From Absidia repens (taxonomy: Eukaryota > Mucoromycota > Mucoromycetes > Mucorales > Cunninghamellaceae), in NCBI GenBank assembly GCA_002105175.1, contig MCGE01000021.1, positions 248,001-312,000 on the forward strand: a DNA stretch of 64,000 bases, written 5' to 3'. A program made the position numbers and the translations under genes. The notes beneath the pieces were generated by a model. The model did not search any database. It was not told the origin of the DNA and saw only the letters and a list, made by a program, of their open reading frames with translations. Positions 31,478 to 42,815 of this stretch are shown here, piece by piece (the stretch's first letter is position 1; each line of letters begins with the position of its first letter).

Positions 31478-32891
31478 GTCAGCTGGGGAGTACAAAAAAA
31501 AAAAGAGAGACGGGACGGGATATAGATATTGTATACTACTAGTACCCCTCTTTCTCTCCGTCAAAAAAAAGGCAGCGTGCGTGAGAGGAAAAAAAAAAAA
31601 GACAGGGAACGAGAGCTACGTACATGTGTGAGTGTACACAAGGAAAAAAAAAAAAAAAAAAAAAAAGAGTGACTACTGTTCCCAGGGATTTGGAATACAG
31701 CCAGTCCAGTTTGTTCAAGCAGATCGGATCCCTTTGGGATCTTTTAGCCGGAACACCCAAAAAAAAAAACATTTACCCATGTGCACAGCCAACATATCTA
31801 TTTGTTTGCCAATCGCTAAATTCGCTTAAAATGATAGGAATGATGACAATGAGCATAATGGGTGGATCCTCATCATCATCATCTTGTTACTTGAATCCCC
31901 GCCTTTGGTAAATGGCAATGTGAGCAAAAGAAAAAAGGGCGAAGTTTGGGGACAATCAGAATATATAATAGCTCCGCTCTTTTTTTGATATCATAAGATG
32001 GGATCATCATCATCATCATCATCATCATAAATTTATTATCATCAGGAACGAAACCAAAACGATAGACACAATAATGTTTCAAGTCTAGACTGAAAAAGGT
32101 GTGGATTCTATTTTCCATTTTTGAACCTGTTTTTTAAAAAATGTGTATGTGCTTTGGCTGTGGAAAACGAGATAAAATCGAAATCTCTCTTTTTTTTCGA
32201 ATTTAGTGCGTACGTGCGTGAGTGTGTGATTGACACTATTTTAATGTTACAAAGGCTATTACATAAAAGAATCTATATGCTGATCGTCTCTTTCTTGATT
32301 CATTGCCACCTCCTTTATTGTTCAATTCTCCTTATATTTTTCATTGATTTCAGGCACCAGCTTTTTTTGTTAAAAAGTAAATCCGGCTTGAGCTTTGTAA
32401 AAAAAAAAAAAATCCCTCATTCAGTCATTCGCTCAATTCCCACTTAAGGGTGTGGGCTCGCCCAATTGAATACCCGGCCTATTTCGTAGAGATCACAAGG
32501 ACAAGCGTTTTCTTCTTTACGGTAGATGCCGAAGGTTTCATCGTTTCCCTTTTCATTATTATTTATTATCATAATTGGTACAACCTTGATTTCTACATTG
32601 GGCCTAGTTACCTCCCTGGTGACACAAAAGCGGCATTTCAAAACCCTTTTTTTATTTTACTGCTTTAAAAAACTCAATAAATAAAATCCCATTCTTGTTC
32701 TATTTTCTTCTTGTTCTTTTTTTTTTTTAGTTTTACAAAAACAAAAATCTTTTTTTTTTCTTTCCCTCTTTTTAATTTCACGTCCCACCTCCTCCCTCCT
32801 CTTCCTTCCCCCTTCTTCTTTTCTCAACCATACTCTTTCAACATCCTTATCTCTCTCTTTCTCCTAGGTGAGAAGTCTTAGTCTTTTTATC
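31478..32891. other. Intergenic between divergent QNG1 and proton ATPase genes
   Basis: Long homopolymers (31642-31666, 32399-32412) and pyrimidine-rich DNA at 32690-32865, which is probably the leader/promoter of the ATPase gene. TCTCCTAG at 32861-32868 could end a 5' UTR intron. No further gene seen. Confidence 0.5.
32003..32029. repeat. (ATC)n trinucleotide repeat
   Basis: About nine ATC/CAT units; a shorter run of the same type lies at about 31870-31884. Non-coding position. Confidence 0.8.
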
Positions 32892-33138
32892 ATGTCTGAA
32901 GATCATACAAAGGTTGAAGTGATCACCACCACGACCACCACTACCAATACCTCTGATGAACATATCAAGCGTGAAGTCCCTGCCGACACAGAGGCTCCTC
33001 GCGTTCAGCAACAACACCAACATGTCAAGGGCGATTTGAATACTTTATCTGTAGAAGAGTTGTATGATAAGGAAAAGGTTGATCTGTCTACTATGGATCA
33101 TGCTGATTGTATGGTGCTTTTAAAGTAAGTGCTGATCT

Positions 33139-33173
<35 letters not shown>

Positions 33174-36114
33174 GATCATGAACTCACCATCTATCTTATC
33201 TTTTTTTTTTTTCATGGATCTATAGAACATCCAAGGATGGGTTGACTTCCGATGAAGCTGCTCGTCGTGTGGAGAAATTCGGTCATAACAAGTTGGAAAC
33301 CAAGACGGTGAACCCCTTTTTGCAATTCCTGGGTTTTATGTGGAATCCTTTATCATGGGTCATGGAAATGGCCGCCATTGTCGCTATTGCTTTATCCAAT
33401 GGTTTTGGTCAACCTCCTGATTATCCTGATTTCATTGGTATTGTGTTATTGTTATTGGCCAACTCGATCATTGGGTTTATGGAAGAACGTCAAGCAGGCA
33501 ATGCCGTCAAGGCCCTCATGGAAGCGTTGGCTCCCGAATGTAAGGTCCGTCGTGATGGTGAATGGAAGACCATGGAAGCCGCTGAATTGGTGCCTGGTGA
33601 TATCATTGCTTGTAAATTAGGTGATGTCGTACCTGCCGATGGACGTTTGATTGCTGTAAGTGACATTAAAAAAAAAAAGAGAAGCGGAGTTTTGTCATGT
33701 TTTCCCACTCATCCCCTCTTTTTTTTTTTTTTTGGGAATGGTAAATAGGCGCATGGTCAAGTCTCTATTGATCAAGCTGCATTGACTGGTGAATCATTGC
33801 CTGTAACCAAGGAAGCGGGTGATGAAGTGTTTAGTGGATCTACTGTGAAGCAAGGTGAAGCTGAAGCCGTGGTGATTGGCACTGGGTTGAACACTTTCTT
33901 TGGTCGTGCTGCCAAATTGGTGGGTGATGCTGGTGATGATGTTGGCCATCTTCAACAAATTTTGGCTGCCATTGGTAACTTTTGTCTGTGCACCATTGGT
34001 GTGTTTTTGGTGATTGTCTTGATTGTCCAATATGCTGCGTTCCATTACGATTACCGCCGTGGTATTGATAACATCCTTGTGTTGCTCATTGGTGGTATCC
34101 CCATTGCCATGCCTACTGTGTTGTCTGTGACGCTTGCCATTGGTGCCAAACAACTCGCCGAACACAAAGCCATTGTCACTCGTATTACTGCTATTGAAGA
34201 AATGGCAGCCGTCACCATCCTTTGCTCCGACAAGACTGGTACCTTGACCTTGAACAAGCTGATCGTCGATAAACCCACCATCAAGCCCTATGCCGAATTC
34301 GATGGCGATGATATCATCCGCTTGTCTGCCTACGCCTCCCGCACTGAAAACCAAGACGCCATTGATTTCTGTATCGTCAACTCGTTGCCCGATCCCTCGC
34401 AAGCCCGTGCTGGTGTCGAGGAACTGGAATTCAAGCCTTTCAACCCCGTCATCAAGCGTACCGAAATCACCTATCGCCAAGATGGCCAAGTGTTGCGTGT
34501 GACCAAGGGTATGTCCCATACCATTTTGGATCTGTGTAGCCGTGACAAGACCGAAGAACAAATCAAGGCGTTGAACGATGATGTGGATGAATTTGCTCGT
34601 CGTGGTCTCCGTGCGCTTGCTGTGGCTGTGGATGAAGTGCCCAGTGGTGATGTAGAAGGTGAAGGCCGTGGCTTCCGATTGGTAGGTCTTTTGCCTATTT
34701 ATGATCCTCCTCGTTCCGATACCAAGGAAACCATTGATCGTGCCATTGCTTTGGGTGTTCAAGTCAAGATGATTACTGGTGATCAACTCGCTATTGGTAA
34801 AGAAACAGGTCGTCGACTTGGCATGGGTGACAATATGTTCTTATCCAAGACTCTCAAGGAAGGTCCTCCTGCTGGTTCTGGTTATTCGGATGTTGACCAA
34901 ATGGTCTTGCAATGTGATGGTTTTGCTGGTGTCTACCCTGAACACAAGTACGAAATTGTCGAACGTCTTCAAAACTTGGGTCATATGACGGCAATGACGG
35001 GTGATGGTGTCAACGATGCCCCTGCTCTCTCCAAGGCCAATGTTGGTATTGCTGTTGCTGATGCTACCGATGCTGCCCGTTCTGCTGCCGATATTGTCTT
35101 GACGGAACCTGGGTTGTCTGTGATTATTGAAGCCATCATTGGATCGCGTCAAATCTTCCAACGTATGCGCAACTATGCTATCTACACTTGCTCTGTGACC
35201 ATTCGTGTGGTCGTTGGGTTCTCCATCCTCTGCTGGGCTTTCCAATTCGACTTCCCTCCCTTCTTGGTCTTGATTCTCGCCATTCTCAATGACGGTACCA
35301 TCATGACCATCTCGACCGATCGTGTCCGTCCTAGTCCTTACCCCAATAGTTGGAATCTGCGTGAAATCTTCACCTATGCTGGTGTCTATGGTCTTTATCT
35401 CACTGTGTCCACCGTGGCCTTCTTTGCCGTTGCCTTCAAGACCGACTTCTTTGCGGACAAATTCGGCGTGGACCGTTATGAGGACCCCAACCACGGCGTT
35501 TACCATTCCATTGTCTACTTGCAAGTGTCGACGATCTCTCAAGGGTTGATCTTTGTGACCCGTTCGCGTGGGTTCTTCTTCATGGAACGTCCCTCAGTCA
35601 TGTTGATGTGCGCTTTCATTGTCGCTCAATTGGTTGCCACATTCATTGCTGTGTATGCCGACTGGGGCTTCACCAAGATCTACGGTTGTGGTTGGACCTG
35701 GGCTGGTAAGTTTTTTTTTTTTTTTATACCGACACTGATCTGTGTGATATGATTTGCTAAATCATTGTTATTATTATTATTATTATTTTAGGTATTGTCT
35801 GGATTTGGAACTTTGTTTGGTTTGTGCCTCTCGACTATATCAAGTTTGCCATGCAATATATCTACGAACCCAAGACTACATTGGGCGATGTCAAACCCCA
35901 ACCTGGAGGTGGTTCTCGCCGTGCCTCTGCCATGTCCGGTACTTCATCTGCTCGTTACTATGCTAACCGTACCCGCTCGCTCCGCTCCATGGAACGACCC
36001 CAAAACTTCGGTCAAAAGTTGCTTGGCAAGAACAAGTTGTCATCGGATCCCAAAGAAATGCGTCGTTTCTCTTCTGCTCAAACTTCTCAAGCCGCTCAAG
36101 TGCTGAACAACTAG
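32892..36114 (+). CDS. PMA1: Plasma-membrane H+-ATPase (P3A type)
   Basis: Four exons: 32892-33124, 33226-33655, 33749-35705, 35792-36114, with introns of 101, 93 and 86 nt, giving 980 residues. All P-type ATPase signatures are present: TGES (234-237, actuator loop), CSDKTGTLT with phospho-Asp382, [20 protein letters not shown], and [34 protein letters not shown] split over the hinge. Several hydrophobic segments before and after give the ten-helix fold. The enzyme pumps protons out of the cell using ATP and energises nutrient uptake. The N-terminal ~60 residues (Thr run, His/Gln rich) and the basic C-terminal tail (RRASAMSG...RYYANRTRS) are the usual cytosolic regulatory ends. An antisense frame of 330 codons over exon 3 is a codon-usage shadow. 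Confidence 0.97.
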
Positions 36115-36600
36115 ATTTTTTTTTTTACAACCCTATTATTTATTGATGATCATAGATAGATTTTTTTTCTTTATTATATGTAGTTTAGTTTAGTTATACA
36201 CTCTCTCTCCCTTATATAATATATATATATAAATTATATATGATATATGTGATTCTATGTATGAACAATAAAGTCCTGTTTTTATTATACACTCTATGTG
36301 CATCATTCAAGATGGAAAACTTTCATGTTGTTTAAATGGTATGGGAACAAGAACTGTGAGGAATGGTTTCACTTTTGAACTTTGAATTAGACATCTGTAT
36401 CTCCTTATCAAAGAGTATCCTATAAATCGAGCATCTGCATTAATCTCTAAGGAGTCCCCTACCAAACCCTGCCTGGTTTTTATTTTTTTTCTTCACTCAC
36501 ACATATACACACAGTGGAGGCAACGCGAACTTCATTAAGCAAGGTCAGTACCAAGCAGGTCATTGTGACGTTGCACAATATCGAAACTATTAGCGATAGT
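36115..36600. other. 3' flank of the proton ATPase gene
   Basis: AT-rich 3' UTR-like sequence with AATAAA at about 36266-36271, then an ordinary spacer. No gene seen. Confidence 0.5.
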
Positions 36601-36609
36601 TTTATTTTT

Positions 36610-36960
36610 TTTGGCATATACACGTATACTCATTGACAGGACAAATGGTAGAAGGACAAGACATATTTTATTCATATGTGTATATTAAACAATTACAAAC
36701 TAATACAAAGCTAAGCTAATGACGATTCTATGATATTAATCGAGGATGGAAAACTAATCTAATGTCCGAAATCCTGATTTCAAAAATGAATGGGTTTTCC
36801 ATGCCTGTTTGTTCTGCATTTTTCTTAATGCCCCTGATTCACTGTCTAACCACTAATCCATGATCACCATTACCTCATTGAGGTCGCTAATGAAGATGAT
36901 ATGTAAAAGAAGGAGAAAACATATGAGTCGAAGTATAAAATGTTGCATAAACAATCGTAT
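36610..36960 (+). repeat. Dispersed repeat family A, copy 6
   Basis: GACAAATGGTAGAAGGACAA, GACATATTTTATTCATATG, AAGCTAAGCTAATGACGATT, AAACTAATCTAATGTC, AAATGAATGGGTTTTCCATG, TTGTTCTGCATTTTTC, ATGCCCCTGATTCACTG, then AAGAAGGAGAAAACATATGAG and AGTCGAAGTATAAAATG. Plus orientation. Confidence 0.75.
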
Positions 36961-37251
36961 GAGATCATTAATTCAAGCAGGTAAAAAAAAAAAGTAACAT
37001 AGGGATAATAAGAATAATAAGAATACTGTCTTTTTATTTACTCAAATAGATAAAAATATACAAACACACATACCCCTCTTCCCTGCCCACCCAAAAAAAA
37101 AAAAAGAAGAAGAATAAAGTAAACTAAAATGATAGACTATAAATAAATTCTAAAAGATCCTGATTACAATACAAGTGGGTATTCCCCTCCACGTGCCTCT
37201 TTTGTTTTCCAATCCATTTGCTTTTTTTTTTGTTTTTTTTTTTTTCTGTTA
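36961..37251. other. 3' flank of the F-box gene
   Basis: A/T runs; minor short frames. No gene seen. Confidence 0.45.
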
Positions 37252-38912
37252 CTATAATCGTTGTAATCGGTTGATGTCAATCACCGCTTGATCTATGACG
37301 ATCTCTTTGATATAGCTAGAGCGGGGGATGGAGAATTGAGGGGATCGAGTATGACTACATCCGAAGATTTTGACCGATACCAATTGGAGGGCGCCCCATA
37401 TCAACCGCCGTAGACCATCTGTGGTGATGTGTGTATTGTTGGTAAAATACACCCGAGCAAGATGGGGAAGGCACACCGAAGACATGGCGTACAAGCTGTC
37501 GTCAGTAAAGCATGAATCTTCCAAATGGAGCTCTTGGAGCTGAGGGTGAGACTTGAGAAAGGGTATAAGCGTCGCGTTGTCCACCATGTTGCAGTTGATA
37601 AGATCAAGTTTCTTCAATTGAGGCCAACAAGAGGTTGTGCTGCTGATAATATTGCTGTTGTCGCTGCTGGTATCGCTGTTACTGTCGCTGTTGCTGTCGC
37701 TGTTACTGTCGCTGTTACTATCGCTATCATTCGTGGTCAATGTTGCTGTTGCTGATGCTGATGCCTGACGAAGAAGATGATGGATTGTTCTGGATGATGG
37801 ACCATATATCCTCAAACTAGTCAACAGATGGCATTTCTGGATCCCACCCGTCAACCACATGCATTCTTCTTCTTCATCATTTAAACCTGCACATTCGATT
37901 TCCAGGACTTGTAAGGAGGAGCAGGACGAGATAAGGTCGAAGACATTGGACGGTAAATCGGCGCAGTAATGCAGACGTAGGCGTTCCAATTGATGACTAT
38001 ACTGACCCAGGGCCCAAAACGAACAAGGTTGCGACAGCGTCGCCGCACATATTTCAAGCGATTTTAGTTGTTGACAATAACGTGGAAGGTGTTGGAAACT
38101 TGTATCGGTGACGCTGACTCGAGAGCAAATAACAAGGTGTTCCAAACAAGGCAGATAAGGAAGTAAACGTAAAAAGCGACGATCTGTCCAATAATGCCCC
38201 CGTAAACTGAGATGACGGATAAATTGTTGCGCCATCATTGTCCTCGTCGTAGCCTTGACAATACCGTAAAGGAAAAGTGCTGACGCCGTGTCGCTGTAGA
38301 GGATGGGTACATCCCATAGCAAAGGATTGATGATCATGTTGAATGACTTGCAGACAAGAGAACATTGATGAAGATCGCGTTGTTGAGATAGTTGTCGGAT
38401 AATTTGTAGGACGATTTCTTTGGGCGGTTGGTGAGGTTGAAGCGCTGTAACAGTGGTGTCTTCAAGTTTGGGTTCAAAGCCGGTCTCGTTAGAGTCGCCG
38501 GGACGCTGGTAGTTATACAGTTGGTGATGTTCGGCGAAGTCGCCTAAAATGGATGAAAATACAAAGTGTGAAGTTGGCTCATCAGTTTAGACATCAGTGG
38601 TATTCCCATATCTTCTTTTTTTCTTACATACTAATAGAGTCTAGGTGTAAATCAACATCACTGTCAGAGCCGGATGGGGTAAAAACGGCCTTTGCTTTTC
38701 CTTTGCCCTAAAGAAAGAAACAAGATAGTTGCTGATATTAGTTCCCCATATGTTTAAAAAAAACAGTTTAATACCCAACTTGATGTCCCTTTCAATACCT
38801 TGATACTTGAATCAGCTTCTGTCATTTTTTCATCTTCAGTGGATAGTCGTTGAAAAGCGGCGGTGGAGGGATTGGGGCTTGTTAATCGTAATCTTTTGAA
38901 TTCGGTAGTCAT
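37252..38912 (-). CDS. F-box protein with leucine-rich repeats
   Basis: Three exons: 38912-38799, 38707-38632, 38543-37252, 493 residues. I start at 38912 (MTTEFKRLRL); an upstream in-frame ATG at 38996 would add 28 residues. The F-box lies at about residues 103-142 (PPKEIVLQIIRQLSQQRDL, HQCSLVCKSFNMIINPLLW). AMN1/FBXL-type leucine-rich repeats follow (LPCLEHLVICS, LKSLEICAATL, LERLRLHYCADL, LQVLEIECAGL, LKKLDLINCNMV, LQELHLEDSCF). Such proteins recruit substrates to SCF ubiquitin ligases through Skp1. Between repeats there is a hydrophilic (DSNS)n insertion encoded by a GCTGTTACTGTC-type minisatellite (about 37655-37735). Substrate unknown. Confidence 0.87.
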
Positions 38913-40265
38913 TTGGCGCTTTGAAGCAAACGAGAAAATAGGAACGTCGATGGGTCCTGGGGTTTTAAAAACATAAACATTTAAAATCCAGCTCATGCCC
39001 GATTTGGAACCTCAAAAACCAAAAACATCAAATTCAAATATGACAGAATAAAACGAACACACTGTATATCAGCAACATTCAACTAATATAAAGATGAGAA
39101 GTACTATTGTATTTATTGCGAGTAGATAAAACTATATAGTTATACTGGGCAGCACATTAGACATACAAAGCAGACCATGGTGCTAAATTAAAGACAAAAT
39201 AATGCCGATTCGTTGGTGGTTGCCCTTTTCAAAAAAAGAAAAAAAAAGAAACCCCATCACTACAAATCACTTACAAGAAACTCGGATAACAGGAATCAGC
39301 AAGGCATTAGTACTTATAAATGAATGCGCACAAGAAGAAATAACTGTGAGCTATAAATTAATATAAAAGAGTAAACTAGTTGGTATTTTTTTTTACCTAT
39401 CCACATGGTTTTGATGCACGAAAACTTCTCCCTCCCGTCTCCTCTTCCCACTGTCATCCCCTCAACAACCAGACATTGGCACAGGGTATAATATCACTAA
39501 CGACGCAGCACACATACAAAAAAATAAGAAAACAACAACAAACTTTGTTCAATGACAGATATATACATACGAAGGGCAACTTTGCAAAAGGAAAGGGAGG
39601 TATGACTTTTAACAAGATTAAGGTAGTAATAATAGGTAATGGAAGGATACAAACAATAAAAAATACAAGAGGATAAAACATAGCAAATAATAAATCAACA
39701 CAAAAGGTTTATTGTTCCATCTCTTGGGTTGATGGACGCGAAATTTTTCAGTTGGGATTTTTCAGATGGATGAATTAAATGTCAGTGTGCTGCCCAAGTT
39801 GTGTCGCCGATAAGTATCAATTTCATGCATTCTGCATTGACATACCGAAAAAAAAAAAGATTGAGGTAACAATCAGCTATTTAGAATTAGTGGATTAGTT
39901 TAATATAGTATAGTCTATTATTCTTATAATCAATAAAAAACAACATGATATGGACTCGATTGTTGCTTTTACGAAGTAAAGATATGAAACATATGGAGGG
40001 TATGAAACTCGTCAAGGGGCAAAGAGCTGATTGACATGCTATTGAGAAAACAATGTCAAGTTCAAGAAGTTTGATCTAGTACTCAACATGAATTTAAATC
40101 AATGGTTCAAAAATACAAATATATACTTTATTGAAGTACTGTGCAGTATAAATAAGTGTAAACGAGTATAAATTGGGTGAAGGTCAAACGCTAACCTTAA
40201 TCGGTGAGGTGACGATTGTAAACAACGATCTACTGTTGAAGACAAAGCATACAATATGAGAGAGA
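38913..40265. other. Gene-poor intergenic region
   Basis: AT-rich; frames at 39380-39676 (+) and 39454-39681 (-) overlap each other and have no protein features. A truncated CTTTATTGAAGTACTGTGCA block near 40124-40145 may be a repeat A fragment. Confidence 0.45.
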
Positions 40266-40269
40266 TTTG

Positions 40270-40585
40270 TGGAGCTAATGGTAAAAAGGATAGACACACT
40301 TTATTTAAATCATGACAAACTAAAACTAAGCTAACTTAATGATGGTTTCATGACACATCCTTTAAGATGAAATCCTAATCTAATAGTAGTTTAAATCCTA
40401 CATCCAAAATGAAAGAGTTTCCCCATGTCCTTTGTTGTGCCCTTTTTCAAAACCTGCTAAATCTAACAAAAAATCCCACTCCATGACCATCAGACCCTCG
40501 GAGGACATCATTGTGAAAAAAAAAGGGAAGAAAAATGAAAAAAATTAGAAAGCACAGCTTTTATAAAATCAATTGAAATTCCGAC
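40270..40585 (+). repeat. Dispersed repeat family A, copy 7
   Basis: GGTAAAAAGGATAGACACAC, TTTATTTAAATCATGACAAA, CTAAAACTAAGCTAACTTAA, AAAATGAAAGAGTTTCCCC, CCTTTTTCAAAACCTGC and the A/G-rich end. Plus orientation. Confidence 0.7.
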
Positions 40586-40804
40586 TTTCGGTCTGAGCAT
40601 TTTATGGCAGTGGGATAAAAATTGACTCGTTGGACAATATCAACAGTTTTCTATGGTGCCGCTCTTCTTCCTCCATTTCAAAAGCGAACAAAAATACATG
40701 TACATGTAATAATAATATGGTCATTATTCAAAAAAGAAAATTAGGTGCCATAATTTCTAACTGCCAATATAACAAAGCTGTACCTGTATGATTGTGGGCG
40801 CTCT

Positions 40805-41495
40805 CTAGCTGCATGGTAAGTCCTCTTCAAATGATAGTGAGTGATTTTGTTTGAATCCGTTCCCTTGGGCGGCGACACGTCGATCAATATAGGTCGGCGT
40901 CTCGAAGGGCGGTGCCACCGAAATTCCTACAGAATGTGACAATGTAGCTAGTAATAAACAACAATTGTTTGAATAATAATATGTAACCGCAAACGTCGAA
41001 AAAAGGGGTGAAGAATTAATTGTCAAAAAAAAGCTTAACATGTCAATGTAAAGTGCATGAAATTACCAACTATTTGCGCATTCAGACATTCAATTCATTC
41101 TTCTGAAAAATTCCAGCTAAAAAATTTCGGACGCCCCTAAACTGAAATATCTTCTCAAAGGATGGGACCAAGGAGCAGAGGAATACAAGGTTATTGACTT
41201 TTTTGCAAGACCTTTTCATAACTGTGTTAGTTAAAAAAATATATACAGGGTTATCTGAAGGGCGTACCTTGTCAAGTAATCGCTTTTTGTGTATAAGGAT
41301 AACGGCATTCTTGCTGATGGCGGGTCCGTACCTAGCCACTGGTTTGCCCTTCTTTTTTGCCTTTTCTGCTGCTAATTCATCTGGGTGTGGTTTTGTTCCA
41401 GGCAAAACATATTTATAATCCATGACCGAGCAACTTGCTTCGATGGGCGAAACACAGGACGGTAGGTAACAGTACTATTTTAAAAAGAAAGAGCA
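40805..41495 (-). pseudogene. Unrecognised coding remnant, possibly transposon-derived
   Basis: One good exon, about 41478-41268, reads YLPSCVSPIEASCSVMDYKY, then PHPDELAAEKAKKKGKPVAR and YGPAISKNAVILIHKKRLLD, between a TAG acceptor and a GTACGC donor. A second segment (41232-41082) starts after AACACAG and continues ...MKRSCKKVNNLVFLCSLVPS to a stop. A third at 41041-40805 is open but doubtful. I do not recognise the family. The part near 40860-40950 resembles sequence at 60335-60410, suggesting a dispersed element. Confidence 0.35.
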
Positions 41496-42555
41496 TGGAA
41501 ATATTGCTCGTGGAAACCTTGAATGAATTTGGCTGCAAGGACAAATTCAAGGTCAGTTTTTAATCATCACAAAAGCGCATTTAGTAAAATGGTAATGCTA
41601 ATGCCTGCTGCCGATCGTTCCCTTTACGTTTCGGTTAATCTATTTGGAAAAATAGAAATTAGAAATCATTTTTTATGCTGCTGGTAAATAACTATCATAT
41701 GACTTGACAATCAATCACTTTATATTTGTTTACACCCTTTTTTGTATCAACCATATGGAAGCTCTGAATTTATTCCACACACACAGACACACACACTGCT
41801 TGCTTGGTGTTGGTTGCTGTGGTAGCCCATAGATATAATTTTATTGGCCAGTGGTAGAATAGATATGCTGTAGTAGTAGACTACATGGTTTATTATATAT
41901 GGGATGCCTTTTCCTTCTTTGATATAAATTAAATTAATGTTGTCATTGTCACCATATATTTTATTATGTTATCAGCGCTTGTCTTCTTTTCAGCGTCCCC
42001 ACCAAAAGTTGCATACACTCTGAAAAAAAAGGAGGCCGGCTAAGGTGAACAGGAAAAATGTGCGTTCTATAATGGATACGGCTGGAAACCCTGTTGATGA
42101 ATCCGATGGTATACTAGTAGCAACGAACCTCTCTAACTGTGCTTGATATTGACAAATCCTAATACAACGATGACTATTTGACGTATATTGAATTCTACCA
42201 TTTTTGGAAAAATCCCCTGCATATATACGGTATTTTAAGTTTCAATTGAGACGAAGTGCAATTCTTTTTGGATGATAGAAACCATGCCTTTGCCACCATC
42301 AGCATGTTTCTGACTTCTATTCCAACTCTCGGATTCCAGTAGCGGCCGTGAATGTCGTGAATTTATCTTTTTCAGTGTTCTGAATTGTTTCTTGCCCAAA
42401 ATCTCCAACAATACAATTTGAATATGACTTGTACGTCAAAGTGAATCAGTGAAGTAAACAGAAGAACGAGATGAGCTATGCACAACCTATTCAGGTTGAC
42501 CTTAAAGCAGATCTCAAAAGAATGAAGCCCTTGGTGCTCAAAGTGTAGAAGAATC
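41496..42555. other. About 1 kb without a gene
   Basis: A CACACACAGACACACACAC stretch at about 41777-41797. No open frames with protein features, no recognisable RNA gene. Confidence 0.5.
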
Positions 42556-42557
42556 AG

Positions 42558-42680
42558 TGTTTAAAACTAAAAAGGAAATATTTATTACAGTACATACAGT
42601 AATGCTATGCCAACTAACACTAAGGTAACCTAATGACACTATTCTTAAAATGAAGTCTAATATAATGACAGCATTTTTTG
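42558..42680 (+). repeat. Dispersed repeat family A, partial copy 8
   Basis: AAAGGAAATATTTATTACAG, CACTAAGGTAACCTAATGAC, AAAATGAAGTCTAATATAAT; the 3' half with the GGGTTTCCCC core is missing. Plus orientation. Confidence 0.6.
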
Positions 42681-42815
42681 TTATTAAATATAATAGACAA
42701 TCATGATCAATACTAAACTATACTATACTATACTACTCTATACAGAATAAATGACTGCATTTCTCAAATATTTTTCATTTCATCAAGATATATGGGGTGC
42801 GAAAAGGAGGATAAA

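Noticed and set aside
33794..34786. 330-codon open frame on the minus strand inside the proton ATPase gene
   Set aside because: It lies exactly antisense to the strongly conserved exon 3 and has no domain; it results from codon bias of the real gene.
34841..35542. Second long antisense frame (233 codons) in the ATPase gene
   Set aside because: Same reason: a shadow of the sense codons, repetitive in composition.
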